Positions 1-5,727 are shown, numbered from the stretch's first letter. The stretch is 6,355 nucleotides of DNA from Actinomycetota bacterium (GCA_947491175.1 CANLIF010000075.1:1-6355); one strand, 5' to 3'. Numbers and translations are program-made. The notes: generated from the letters alone by a model not told the origin.

Positions 1-282
1 CAACCAGTTGGAGTTACGGCTGGCGCATTTATCGTCTCCCGATTTACCAAGGGAACCCTGAATCCTTCGCTGTCCTGGTGGGATGTTGTTGTAGTTGGCT
101 CTTTAGCCAGCATCGGATTCACGGTAGCCCTGCTAGTCGCAGAAGTTTCATTTGGTGATGACGCGTCAATGATGGTCACGAGCAAATTTGCAATTATCTT
201 TACAAACTTGGTCGCTATTGCTGTCTCAGTCCTAGCGATCTCATTGCGATCACGGGCAATTGGGCGCTATAAAACCGAGTAG
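1..282 (+). CDS. nhaA: Na+/H+ antiporter NhaA, C-terminal 93 residues (5' end outside window)
   Basis: Cytoplasmic-membrane antiporter that exchanges Na+ (or Li+) for protons and supports pH and sodium homeostasis. Frame 1 is open from the first base to TAG at 280-282. The visible part covers the last three helices of the family. It aligns without a gap to the E. coli NhaA end (from memory): QPVG at residues 1-4 against KPLG, then VVVVGSLASIGFT at 29-41 against QIMVVGILCGIGFT, followed by the short FGD loop and a final helix at about 60-83 ending in a basic tail (RSRAIGRYK). The ion-binding aspartates and the pH-sensing region lie upstream, outside the window. Oddity: the residue aligned with E. 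coli Lys300 is Gln. The next gene starts 44 bases downstream, so shared transcription is possible. The family call is confident; function cannot be checked without the rest of the gene. Confidence 0.88.
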   Translation, partial: QPVGVTAGAFIVSRFTKGTLNPSLSWWDVVVVGSLASIGFTVALLVAEVSFGDDASMMVTSKFAIIFTNLVAIAVSVLAISLRSRAIGRYKTE

Positions 283-326
283 TTCAATAGATTTTGGATC
301 TGGCTGGCCTGTATTACGATGTGACT

Positions 327-725
327 ATGAGCTCAGAAAAAGATGCGAACTTTGTATCGATGATCAATTCGATTAAAGAAGACGTAACTTCACTTGTTAC
401 TAGTCACATTGAGTTAGCTCAAGCAGAAGCAAAAGAATCTGTCGGTCGGTTAGCAAAGTCTTCCGGCCTTTTTGTAACTGCCATTGCTTTACTAAATCTT
501 GCATTTGTATTCGCATTTATTGCTGTGGCTTATTACCTAAACACCCTTGGATTCGAGCTTTGGGTTAGTTTCCTTTTTGTGGTCGGTGGCCTAGTTGTCA
601 GCGCAATATTTTTGGGCCTGTTAGCAAAGCGCCAAGTATCTAAAATTACTTTTGGAACTAAGACCGCACAGTCACTAACAAACACCGTGCAAACCATTTC
701 AAATTTGCGTTCAGGCTCCAAGTAA
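327..725 (+). CDS. Phage-holin-family (actinobacterial holin-X, superfamily III type) membrane protein
   Basis: Small integral membrane protein of 132 residues. The N-terminal half (about 8-45) is a charged amphipathic helix with the pattern SIKEDVTSLVTSHIELAQAE, typical of the family now called Phage_holin_3_6 / holin-X. Two membrane helices follow at about 47-71 and 77-100, joined by a short loop (LNTLGFE), then a polar basic tail ending SGSK. The family is chromosomal in many actinobacteria next to nhaA; despite the name there is no good evidence it lyses cells, and its role is unknown. Start choice: ATG at 327 gives the normal family N-terminus (MSSEKDA). In-frame GTG at 321 and TTG at 294 are possible, but the extra residues (DLAGLYYDVT) look unlike the family. 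No clear Shine-Dalgarno site is visible, and a TATTAC box at 312-317 could fit a leaderless message. It ends 5 bases before the next gene. Confidence 0.75.
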   Translation: MSSEKDANFVSMINSIKEDVTSLVTSHIELAQAEAKESVGRLAKSSGLFVTAIALLNLAFVFAFIAVAYYLNTLGFELWVSFLFVVGGLVVSAIFLGLLAKRQVSKITFGTKTAQSLTNTVQTISNLRSGSK

Positions 726-730
726 TAAAA

Positions 731-1528
731 GTGTCTTCGCAATCCAAAGTTGATCCACTAAGTAACCTGCTATCGATTCCTGGCATATCCAGTGGATGTG
801 ATGCAACGTTAAAAGCAATTGACGAATTGATGTGGAATCGAACTGTGCGTCGACACAAAGATGCACTGATTCCCTACACCCGCAGAATTGCTGGGTTTGC
901 AACCGCCGCTCTTGATGGCGCGCAAATGCCAAAAGATCCAACTATGGAACCAGAAGTCTCGCCAATGGGTTCGCTTTCGGATCAAGGCTTGTTAGTAACT
1001 GCCGAAGCCGACTTACAACATTTGGCATTCAAATCTGAACCACTCAAAGTATTTGCGCGACTTCATACATTTGTTTCTACAGAGGAAGACCGTGGCCGGC
1101 CCCGGACAACAAATGAAGTCAATGACCCACTTCGGTTAGGCAGCTTGCCGCCGCATGAAGTCTTGCAAGAGCGGTTGAGCCAGCTGGCAGATTTAGTTAT
1201 TGAGTCCAAAGCACCTTCTATATTGGTGGCGGCTATCGCGCATGCGGAGCTCGCTACTTTGCGACCGTTTTCGCAAGGCTCATATTTAGTTGCCCGGGCA
1301 AGTACTCGATTGATTTTGTCGGCCCGCAATGTTGATAATGATGGGCTGGTAATGAGCGAATACGGTGCGTTCCTGCTTGGTCGCCCTGCATATGTAAAAG
1401 CGCTCACTGGATATATGTCTGGAACCCGCGAAGGTGTCGGCGCATTCATTTCTTGGCAAGGCGAAGCGATCCGTAGGGGCGCAGAAATGGCTAAGGAACT
1501 GGCGGAAATGGCTGACACCAAAAAGTAA
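731..1528 (+). CDS. Fic-related protein with degenerate catalytic motif (conserved actinobacterial hypothetical)
   Basis: Soluble protein of 265 residues, no signal peptide or membrane helix. I read it as a Fic-fold protein. Residues 171-189 (HAELATLRPFSQGSYLVAR) line up with the Fic core HPFx(D/E)GNGRxxR: Pro179, Phe180, Gly183 and Arg189 remain, but catalytic His is Arg178, the acidic residue is Gln182, Asn is Ser184 and GR is Tyr185-Leu186. Residues 58-63 (TAALDG) resemble the Fic inhibitory motif (S/T)xxxE(G/N) with Asp for Glu. The tail (YGAFLLGRPAYVKALTGY, then GAFISWQGEAI) matches the helices that follow the Fic loop in canonical members. AMPylation is therefore unlikely; a binding or regulatory role is inference. 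From memory, orthologues sit beside ssd in other actinobacteria and carry uninformative labels such as 'oxidoreductase'; I see no dinucleotide-binding motif to support that. GTG start at 731 lies 5 bases after the holin-like gene with no strong ribosome site, suggesting coupling. Confidence 0.65.
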   Translation: MSSQSKVDPLSNLLSIPGISSGCDATLKAIDELMWNRTVRRHKDALIPYTRRIAGFATAALDGAQMPKDPTMEPEVSPMGSLSDQGLLVTAEADLQHLAFKSEPLKVFARLHTFVSTEEDRGRPRTTNEVNDPLRLGSLPPHEVLQERLSQLADLVIESKAPSILVAAIAHAELATLRPFSQGSYLVARASTRLILSARNVDNDGLVMSEYGAFLLGRPAYVKALTGYMSGTREGVGAFISWQGEAIRRGAEMAKELAEMADTKK

Positions 1529-1668
1529 CTTGATCCCTCATCAAGGGCAATGACTTTTCCACAGCCGTCACTTCGACACAATTTCACTTTGAGGATTTTC
1601 TATATCTTTGGCAAGCCGCATGATTCCAAAGTCGAGTCTATTCGCGCAATTTGGAATTTGGAGCCTAA
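1529..1668 (+). promoter_or_regulatory. 140-base gap before the tad operon; probable promoter/leader region
   Basis: This is the largest non-coding stretch in the window and the natural place for the operon promoter. Directly after the upstream stop codon, CTTGAT (1529-1534) and ATCAAG (1540-1545) form a 6-bp inverted repeat with a CCCTC loop. The T-run (1554-1558) is too far and too short for a good intrinsic terminator. A TATATC/TATCTT element at 1601-1608 fits an actinobacterial TAnnnT -10 box, but the best -35-like hexamers (TCGACA at 1573-1578, TTCACT at 1583-1588) are at the wrong spacing. GGAG at 1660-1663, 5 bases before ATG 1669, is a clear ribosome binding site for ssd. The promoter call is inference from position and is weak at base level. 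Confidence 0.35.
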
Positions 1669-2706
1669 ATGCATGCACTTCTTGTTACTAGCGATGACCG
1701 AGTGGTCAGTGAATTCAAAACCATCGCCGCAGTTACTCAAACCCATTTAGTAATCGCAAGTGAACCTACTAAATCAGAAATTGACCACGCCTACCGAATT
1801 TTCGTGAGCCAAGAACTTTCTGAAATTGAATTAATACATAATGATGTGAACCTCGTGGTAGTTGGCGCAACGAATACTCAAACTTGGAGTAGCGCACTGC
1901 GACTTTCGGCCAAACATGTTGCAACAATTCCGGACTCACGAGAGTGGCTAATTGAGAACTTAAGCACACCAGTGAAATCTAAGGGCCTATCAGTGGGAAT
2001 AGTTCCGGCCTCTGGTGGCGCTGGTGCCTCCCTTTTAGCGTGTGGTCTGGCATTTCACGCCCGGCAACTTTTCCAAAACGTAGTACTAGTTGACTTTGAT
2101 CAAAGTTCAGCGAGTTTAGACATTACTTTTGGACTTGAAAATATCACCGGTATGCGCTGGCATGATTTTTCAGAGCTATCTGGATCCATAAATGGCAATG
2201 ATGTGTATCAAAGTCTGCCAAGTCGGGACGGCGTTGGGTTGTTGACTCATGGGAAATTGACCTTTGTGGAAACTCCAATTCCAAGGGACTTAATCTTGGA
2301 CAAACTTAAAGAAGCCTGTGAACTAGTAGTGATTGATTTTCCAAAAGTCAGCGATAAAGATTTCTCAATTGAAGCAATCGCTGACTGTGACTTGGTTTTA
2401 GTGACAACGACTGCAACGGTTCGAGGGTGTGCCAGCGCCAAGCGTACTATTGCTGAACTAGCGGGATCCGCAAGAAGTCTTGAACTAGTGGTGCGAAATG
2501 TGCCAGGTTCAAATCTGGAACCGATGCAGATCGCGGAACTGTTGAATACTCCGCTTGCATCCGTAATCAATACCGACGTTCGGATTGTGGAGCAAATTGA
2601 GCAGGGATTTGGAGTATCAGGCATCAATCTTGGTGGCTTCACTCGAAATCTAAATTCACTTGCCCAGCGAATTCAATACCTAAGAGGACTTAAGTCAGTT
2701 GCTTAA
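1669..2706 (+). CDS. ssd: Septum-site-determining protein Ssd (CpaE/MinD-like, actinobacterial Tad locus)
   Basis: MinD/ParA-superfamily protein of 345 residues belonging to the CpaE-like proteins found next to tadA in actinobacteria (M. tuberculosis Rv3660c type). Residues 1-100 form a degenerate receiver-like domain (MHALLVTSDD, LVVVGA at 62-67). The ATPase-like domain begins at about 105: SVGIVPASGGAGAS (108-121) is the P-loop region, VVLVDFDQ (138-145) the A' box with Asp142 and Asp144, and ELVVIDFPKV (218-227) the Walker B strand with Asp223. Both lysines expected in the deviant Walker A motif (KGGxGK) are absent: Ser115 and Ala120 stand in their places. From memory GGAGAS is common in this family, so weak or no ATP hydrolysis is a family trait, not damage here. 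Proposed roles are positioning the pilus machine and, in mycobacteria, influence on septum formation. ATG at 1669 has a good GGAG site; the 3' end overlaps tadA by 8 bases. Confidence 0.86.
   Translation: MHALLVTSDDRVVSEFKTIAAVTQTHLVIASEPTKSEIDHAYRIFVSQELSEIELIHNDVNLVVVGATNTQTWSSALRLSAKHVATIPDSREWLIENLSTPVKSKGLSVGIVPASGGAGASLLACGLAFHARQLFQNVVLVDFDQSSASLDITFGLENITGMRWHDFSELSGSINGNDVYQSLPSRDGVGLLTHGKLTFVETPIPRDLILDKLKEACELVVIDFPKVSDKDFSIEAIADCDLVLVTTTATVRGCASAKRTIAELAGSARSLELVVRNVPGSNLEPMQIAELLNTPLASVINTDVRIVEQIEQGFGVSGINLGGFTRNLNSLAQRIQYLRGLKSVA
2682..2688 (+). promoter_or_regulatory. Ribosome binding site that supports the TTG start of tadA
   Basis: AAGAGGA lies inside the end of ssd, 10 bases before TTG at 2699. 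It is the only good Shine-Dalgarno match near the 5' end of tadA and supports the TTG start, which overlaps the ssd stop codon. No ATG or GTG is available near there in this frame. Confidence 0.6.
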
Positions 2707-3799
2707 TGTCTTGGAGCAGGTTCAAGCTGCTTGCATTGAAGCCAGAGTTGAACCAAATGCTGAATCTATTTCAAAAATTGTTCGCACACTTTATCCAGCA
2801 ACATCACAAACGGACTTGGTTGAGTTAGTTGATGAGATTTTAGCGTCAATCTTTGGGCTCGGGCCTTTGGAGGAATTGTTGTTTCTACCTAATCTCACTG
2901 ACATCTTGGTTAATCGATTTGATGATGTCTGGATAGATCGGGGTAACGGGCTAGAAAAGACTGATGTTCGATTCAACTCAGAGCTTGCTGCGCAGGAATT
3001 TGCCAAACGAATCGCCACCCGCGGACATCGCAGACTCGATGAAGCGCAACCATTTGTGGATATTCAAACTGATGCGGGATTGCGTTTCCATGCAGTACTT
3101 CCCCCAATCTCGTTAGGTGGTGTTGCAATCTCGATTCGAACTCCCGCTAGCTATCCATTAACCCTCGAAGACATGCTTGCTGCGGGGAATCTAAATGAAG
3201 AGAAATACTTTGCAATCAATGAGGTTGTCGACTCTCAAAAGAGTTTTATTGTCAGTGGCGGGACCGGTAGTGGGAAAACTACTTTGTTGGCAGCCATGCT
3301 CGCCAAAGTTGCGCCAACCCAGCGGATTGTTTTGATTGAAGACTCCGCTGAGCTTTCGATTCCACATCCACATGTAGTGAGTGTTCAATCACGCCTGGCA
3401 AATAGTGAGGGAGCTGGTGGAGTATCAATGACCGATTTAGTGCGACAAGCACTTCGAATGCGCCCAGATCGAATCATCGTCGGTGAAGTTCGTGGTCCAG
3501 AGATAAGCGATTTGTTACTAGCGTTAAACACCGGGCATAAGGGAAGTGCCACAACCATTCATGCAGATGAAGCAGCGAGTGTGCCAACTCGTATTGAAGC
3601 CCTGGGATTGCTAGCTGGACTACCGCGCGAAGCAATTCATGCCCAAATGTATTCCGCATTCGACATTGTGATTCAAATGAAGAGTGGGCGCGATGAAAAA
3701 CGTGGCATCGCCGAGCTAGCAAGATTTGTTAGAGCAGCTGATGGAACGGTAGCGACGCAACCCTTAGATAGTTTGGTGTCTCTGAAGAAGATTGCATGA
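2699..3799 (+). CDS. tadA: TadA/CpaF-family secretion ATPase of the Tad pilus
   Basis: Cytoplasmic ATPase of the type II/IV secretion superfamily that powers Tad pilus assembly; 366 residues, close to the usual core length. The N-terminal domain contains the CpaF signatures IFGLGPLEELL (51-61), ILVNRFDDVWIDR (69-81) and RIATRGHRRLDEAQPFVD (104-121). The catalytic domain holds Walker A GGTGSGKTT (187-195, Lys193), the Asp box RIVLIEDSAEL (209-219), Walker B RPDRIIVGEVRG (255-266, Glu263) and the His box TGHKGSATTIHAD (278-290, His288). All key residues are present, so it should be an active ATPase. Rare TTG start at 2699, inside the ssd stop region, with an upstream AAGAGGA site; a second TTG at 2711 is an alternative. 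The stop overlaps the tadB start as ATGA, which implies coupled translation. The family is also called 'helicase/secretion neighbourhood ATPase' in actinobacteria. Confidence 0.95.
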   Translation: MLNVLEQVQAACIEARVEPNAESISKIVRTLYPATSQTDLVELVDEILASIFGLGPLEELLFLPNLTDILVNRFDDVWIDRGNGLEKTDVRFNSELAAQEFAKRIATRGHRRLDEAQPFVDIQTDAGLRFHAVLPPISLGGVAISIRTPASYPLTLEDMLAAGNLNEEKYFAINEVVDSQKSFIVSGGTGSGKTTLLAAMLAKVAPTQRIVLIEDSAELSIPHPHVVSVQSRLANSEGAGGVSMTDLVRQALRMRPDRIIVGEVRGPEISDLLLALNTGHKGSATTIHADEAASVPTRIEALGLLAGLPREAIHAQMYSAFDIVIQMKSGRDEKRGIAELARFVRAADGTVATQPLDSLVSLKKIA

Positions 3800-4458
3800 A
3801 GCTAGCGCTAGCGACTTTTTGCCTTGCGCTTGCAGCAGCGCTTTCAACAGGACCGTTGCCCAGACTTGTGATTAAGTCTCGAATTCGAATCCCAAGCATT
3901 TATCTGAAACAAAGAGCAAAATCCCAAATGTCCTTTGAAGAAGAACTTCAATTCGTGTTTAACTTAAAGAGTCAACTACATGCTGGAGTAAACCAACCTG
4001 ATGCCCTTAGATTTGCGATCAGTCTATCTCCAGAGTTTGCATTCACGAATACGCGACAGGCTTTGACCTCAGAAGCGAACTTGTTATCAGCTCTGCATAA
4101 AGACGCAACACAACACAATTTCTTATTCAACTGTGCCAACTTGTTAGAAATAAGTTCCAATTCTGGAAGCAGCATAAATGGCGCGTTGACTCAAATTACC
4201 CAAACACTGATTAATCGCAGAAAACAAGAGCAGTTAATTTCAACAGAATTGGCAAGTACGAAAGCCACGGTTGTTGTGCTTGCTGGCCTACCAATAATGG
4301 GACTGGGAATGGGATTAATTCTTGGCGCAGATTCAATTTCCTGGTTACTTGGCTCTATGGCTGGCAGAGTCTGTTTGGTTATTGGACTTGGACTCGAAAT
4401 CGTTGGTTGGCTTTGGATTAAGCGATTGCTGAATCGCGCATTGGCTGATGTGGCATGA
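3796..4458 (+). CDS. tadB: TadB-like inner-membrane platform protein (T2SS-F domain)
   Basis: Integral membrane protein of 220 residues that with TadC forms the platform on which TadA acts. An N-terminal hydrophobic helix (2-20) is followed by a basic stretch, then a cytoplasmic T2SS-F-type helical domain (about 47-150: FEEELQFVFNLKSQLHAGVNQPDAL, ending ELASTKATV). Two C-terminal helices lie at about 156-178 (VVVLAGLPIMGLGMGLILGA) and 190-208. The closing pattern SWLLGSMAGRVCLVIGLGLEIVGWLWIKR is characteristic of actinobacterial TadB. It is shorter than proteobacterial TadB (about 300 residues), as usual for this locus type. ATG 3796 overlaps the tadA stop (ATGA), with a weak GAAGAAG site upstream. 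The last four bases again overlap the next gene. The first codons contain a 12-base palindrome, listed separately. Confidence 0.85.
   Translation: MKLALATFCLALAAALSTGPLPRLVIKSRIRIPSIYLKQRAKSQMSFEEELQFVFNLKSQLHAGVNQPDALRFAISLSPEFAFTNTRQALTSEANLLSALHKDATQHNFLFNCANLLEISSNSGSSINGALTQITQTLINRRKQEQLISTELASTKATVVVLAGLPIMGLGMGLILGADSISWLLGSMAGRVCLVIGLGLEIVGWLWIKRLLNRALADVA
3801..3812. repeat. 12-base perfect palindrome in the first codons of tadB
   Basis: GCTAGCGCTAGC at the second to sixth codons of tadB reads the same on both strands, and GACTTTTT follows. As RNA it could fold only into a 4-bp stem with a GCGC loop, so terminator activity is doubtful. It may simply reflect the Leu-Ala-Leu-Ala codons. 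Confidence 0.4.
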
Positions 4459-5033
4459 AGATGTTGGTAATTCTGTGTATTTGCCTTGCGGTGTATCTGT
4501 GGTTTCCCCTACCTCGGCAAACATCACCTAAATCGGATGTTCTTGAAGAGTCAATTGAGTCAAAAGTGCAATTGCCTAGATCTGAGTTAAAGGCTGCTTC
4601 AAGTTCTGACATTCTTCGCGCCCTAGAGATCATTCAGTTAGCTCTGAGCTCAGGTATGACGATTGGCGATGCCCTTGAGCATTCGCAAAAGCACTCGCCG
4701 TCGGCTGCAGCTCAAGAACTTGAGTGCGGATTGAATCAGTTTCGGATTGGCTTGCCACTCGCACGTGGACTTGAACAGATCGCAATTGATAATCCAGGCT
4801 GGCGTTCAATATCAGACACTCTTATTACCTCGCTTAATTCTGGTAGCCCGGTAGCGGATCAATTAGCCGATGTGGCATTCATAATGCAAAGTTCCATCGA
4901 TACCGAAAAGTTGAAGCGGATAAAGTCCGTTGCGGTGAAGAGTGTCCTGCCCCTGGGCTTATGTTTCCTGCCAGCATTCATCCTGCTTGCTGTGGTTCCT
5001 GTTATTGCTGGATTGCTTGGTGGATTCTTTTAG
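4455..5033 (+). CDS. tadC: TadC-like inner-membrane platform protein (T2SS-F domain)
   Basis: Second platform protein, 192 residues. A single N-terminal membrane helix (3-17) leads to a charged linker (about 20-50), then a helical T2SS-F-type domain (about 52-155) with the usual features: ILRALEIIQLALSSGMTIGDAL (53-74), RIGLPLARGLEQIA (97-110) and SLNSGSPVADQLADVA (126-141). The C-terminal hydrophobic region 160-189, with LPLGLCFLPAFILLAVVP at 165-182, is a hallmark of actinobacterial TadC. Shorter than the roughly 300 residues of proteobacterial TadC, normal for this locus. ATG 4455 overlaps the tadB stop (ATGA); no independent ribosome site is seen, so translation is probably coupled. It ends the first tightly linked block; the pilin gene follows after 110 bases. 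Confidence 0.84.
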   Translation: MKMLVILCICLAVYLWFPLPRQTSPKSDVLEESIESKVQLPRSELKAASSSDILRALEIIQLALSSGMTIGDALEHSQKHSPSAAAQELECGLNQFRIGLPLARGLEQIAIDNPGWRSISDTLITSLNSGSPVADQLADVAFIMQSSIDTEKLKRIKSVAVKSVLPLGLCFLPAFILLAVVPVIAGLLGGFF

Positions 5034-5143
5034 TAATCCACACACCCACGAAGTAAACAATTCAAAATCCTGCCTTTCGCAATTACACGAGTTTGAACAG
5101 ACTTCAATTGCGCGATCGCGCACATTCAGAAATGGGGGAATAA
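5034..5143 (+). promoter_or_regulatory. 110-base gap before the pilin gene with a 14-base palindrome
   Basis: The otherwise overlapping operon is interrupted here, right before the predicted major pilin, a place where an internal promoter, RNA processing site or operator would make sense because the pilin is needed in excess. TGCGCGATCGCGCA at 5109-5122 is a perfect palindrome in otherwise AT-rich sequence; as RNA it gives a 5-bp stem with GATC loop. TTGAAC at 5093-5098 resembles a -35 box, but no -10 box appears at proper spacing because the palindrome occupies that place. GGGGGA at 5134-5139 is a strong ribosome site. Regulatory function is inferred from position and symmetry only. Confidence 0.4.
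5134..5139 (+). promoter_or_regulatory. Strong ribosome binding site for the pilin gene
   Basis: GGGGGA sits 4 bases before GTG at 5144. It decides the GTG start, since no other in-frame start precedes the prepilin cleavage site. It is purine-rich and stronger-looking than the sites of the neighbouring tad genes, consistent with high pilin synthesis. Confidence 0.6.
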
Positions 5144-5329
5144 GTGAAGTCAAAATTACGTGAACTTCGCACGAATGAAGAAGGAATGACAACTGCAGAG
5201 TATGCGGTTGGAACGATAGCCGCTGCTGGTTTAGGTGGAGTCCTAATAAAGCTGCTGATGAGTCCAGAAGTGCAAGATCTGATCTGGAAGATTATTCAGC
5301 AGGCATTTAGTTTTCTTTTCTTCAGTTAG
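5144..5329 (+). CDS. Flp/DUF4244-type pilin precursor, probable major Tad pilus subunit
   Basis: Tiny prepilin of 61 residues. A charged leader (1-14, KSKLRELRTNEEG) ends in Gly14, followed by MTTAEYAVGTIAAAG. This is a class-III-type prepilin site: cleavage between Gly14 and Met15, Glu at +5 (Glu19) and Tyr at +6 (Tyr20), as in Flp pilins. The mature protein would be 47 residues, mostly one hydrophobic helix (about 19-38), then a short amphipathic segment and a hydrophobic end (FSFLFFS). Size, motif and position between tadC and tadE fit DUF4244 proteins of actinobacteria (Rv3656c type). Cleavage needs a prepilin peptidase, which is not in the window. GTG start at 5144 has a strong GGGGGA site; the following gene begins 2 bases after the stop. 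I infer it is the main subunit from known Tad loci. Confidence 0.85.
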   Translation: MKSKLRELRTNEEGMTTAEYAVGTIAAAGLGGVLIKLLMSPEVQDLIWKIIQQAFSFLFFS

Positions 5330-5331
5330 TC

Positions 5332-5727
5332 ATGAGTCGTGAAGAATGCGTTGGACTAGATGAGAGCAAGCATCTAGTCCAACGCACACACGGATACGCA
5401 ATTGCCGAATTTGCTATGGCACTTCCTGCACTTTTGATTGTGGTTGCAATGTCTATTTCGCTCATCAGTTTGACCGTTACCCAAATCAAATTGGAAAGTG
5501 CCGCAGCTCTCGGGGCTCGAATTGTAGGACGTGGCGATCCGATACCTGATTCATTTCGCAACTCGCTTCCTGAGGGTACGGATATAATCGTTACACCAGA
5601 AATCGAAGTTGTCGAGGTCACATTAAAGACAACTAAGAACTTTGGTTTGGCAATCTTTCCTTACCAACTTGAACTAACTGCAAGTGCGTGTGCACGACTC
5701 GAGCCAGTATTCGAAGAGTTTGGCTAA
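5332..5727 (+). CDS. tadE: TadE-like minor pseudopilin
   Basis: Minor pilin-like protein of 131 residues. A long leader (1-21) ends in Gly21, followed by YAIAEFAMALPALLIVVAM: prepilin-peptidase-type site with Glu at +5 (Glu26) and a membrane helix at about 27-50. Next comes the TadE-like LESAAALGARIVGRGD (55-70), then a mostly extracellular beta-rich domain ending ASACARLEP. This matches the 'helicase/secretion neighbourhood TadE-like' family (Rv3655c type). ATG 5332 lies 2 bases after the pilin stop with no Shine-Dalgarno site, so initiation is probably coupled to the pilin. No other usable start exists before the cleavage site. Oddity: codons for residues 6-19 form a perfect 16-bp inverted repeat, so the leader may be shaped by an RNA or DNA structure more than by protein need. 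It ends 2 bases before the next gene. Confidence 0.8.
   Translation: MSREECVGLDESKHLVQRTHGYAIAEFAMALPALLIVVAMSISLISLTVTQIKLESAAALGARIVGRGDPIPDSFRNSLPEGTDIIVTPEIEVVEVTLKTTKNFGLAIFPYQLELTASACARLEPVFEEFG
5347..5386. repeat. Perfect 16-bp inverted repeat, 8-nt loop, in the tadE leader codons
   Basis: TGCGTTGGACTAGATG (5347-5362) is the exact reverse complement of CATCTAGTCCAACGCA (5371-5386); the loop is AGAGCAAG. The stem starts 15 bases after the A of the tadE start codon and 18 bases after the pilin stop. No T-run follows on the + strand (CACACGG follows), and only a weak TTCTTC follows on the other strand, so a classical terminator is not supported. Possible roles: a stabilising or processing hairpin that raises pilin mRNA over downstream message, a translational brake on tadE, a protein-binding site, or a small dispersed palindromic element. 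The structure is seen directly; the role is inference. Confidence 0.9.

Noticed and set aside
294..326. Upstream TTG start for the holin-like gene
   Set aside because: The added residues do not resemble the family N-terminus and TTG has no ribosome site; ATG 327 is preferred.
731..1528. 'Oxidoreductase' label for the Fic-like gene
   Set aside because: No Rossmann glycine motif, metal site or flavin-binding pattern is visible; the Fic resemblance explains more of the sequence.
1063..1587. Long open frame of 174 residues on the - strand
   Set aside because: It is the complement of the Fic-like gene, has no recognisable domain or ribosome site, and low-complexity Ser/Arg/Ala content typical of an antisense shadow.
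1695..1708. Short inverted repeat TGACC-GAGT-GGTCA near the ssd start
   Set aside because: Only 5 bp per arm and inside coding sequence; expected by chance at this length.
1550..1750. Open frame of 66 residues on the + strand across the gap and the ssd start
   Set aside because: It overlaps the start of ssd in another frame, has no ribosome site and shows no recognisable protein pattern.
1682..3533. Repeated 12-mer TTGTTACTAGCG at 1682-1693 and 3522-3533, with a near copy at about 394-403
   Set aside because: The copies lie inside coding sequence of different proteins without shared context; common Leu/Val codons are enough to explain them.
5111..5120. HIP1-like element (GCGATCGC) as a sign of cyanobacterial origin
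   Set aside because: One copy only in over 6 kb; HIP1-bearing genomes have it far more often, and all genes point to an actinobacterium.
5347..5386. Rho-independent terminator reading of the 16-bp stem-loop
   Set aside because: No T-run follows the stem on the + strand, and only a short broken one on the - strand. It is also inside an intact coding frame.
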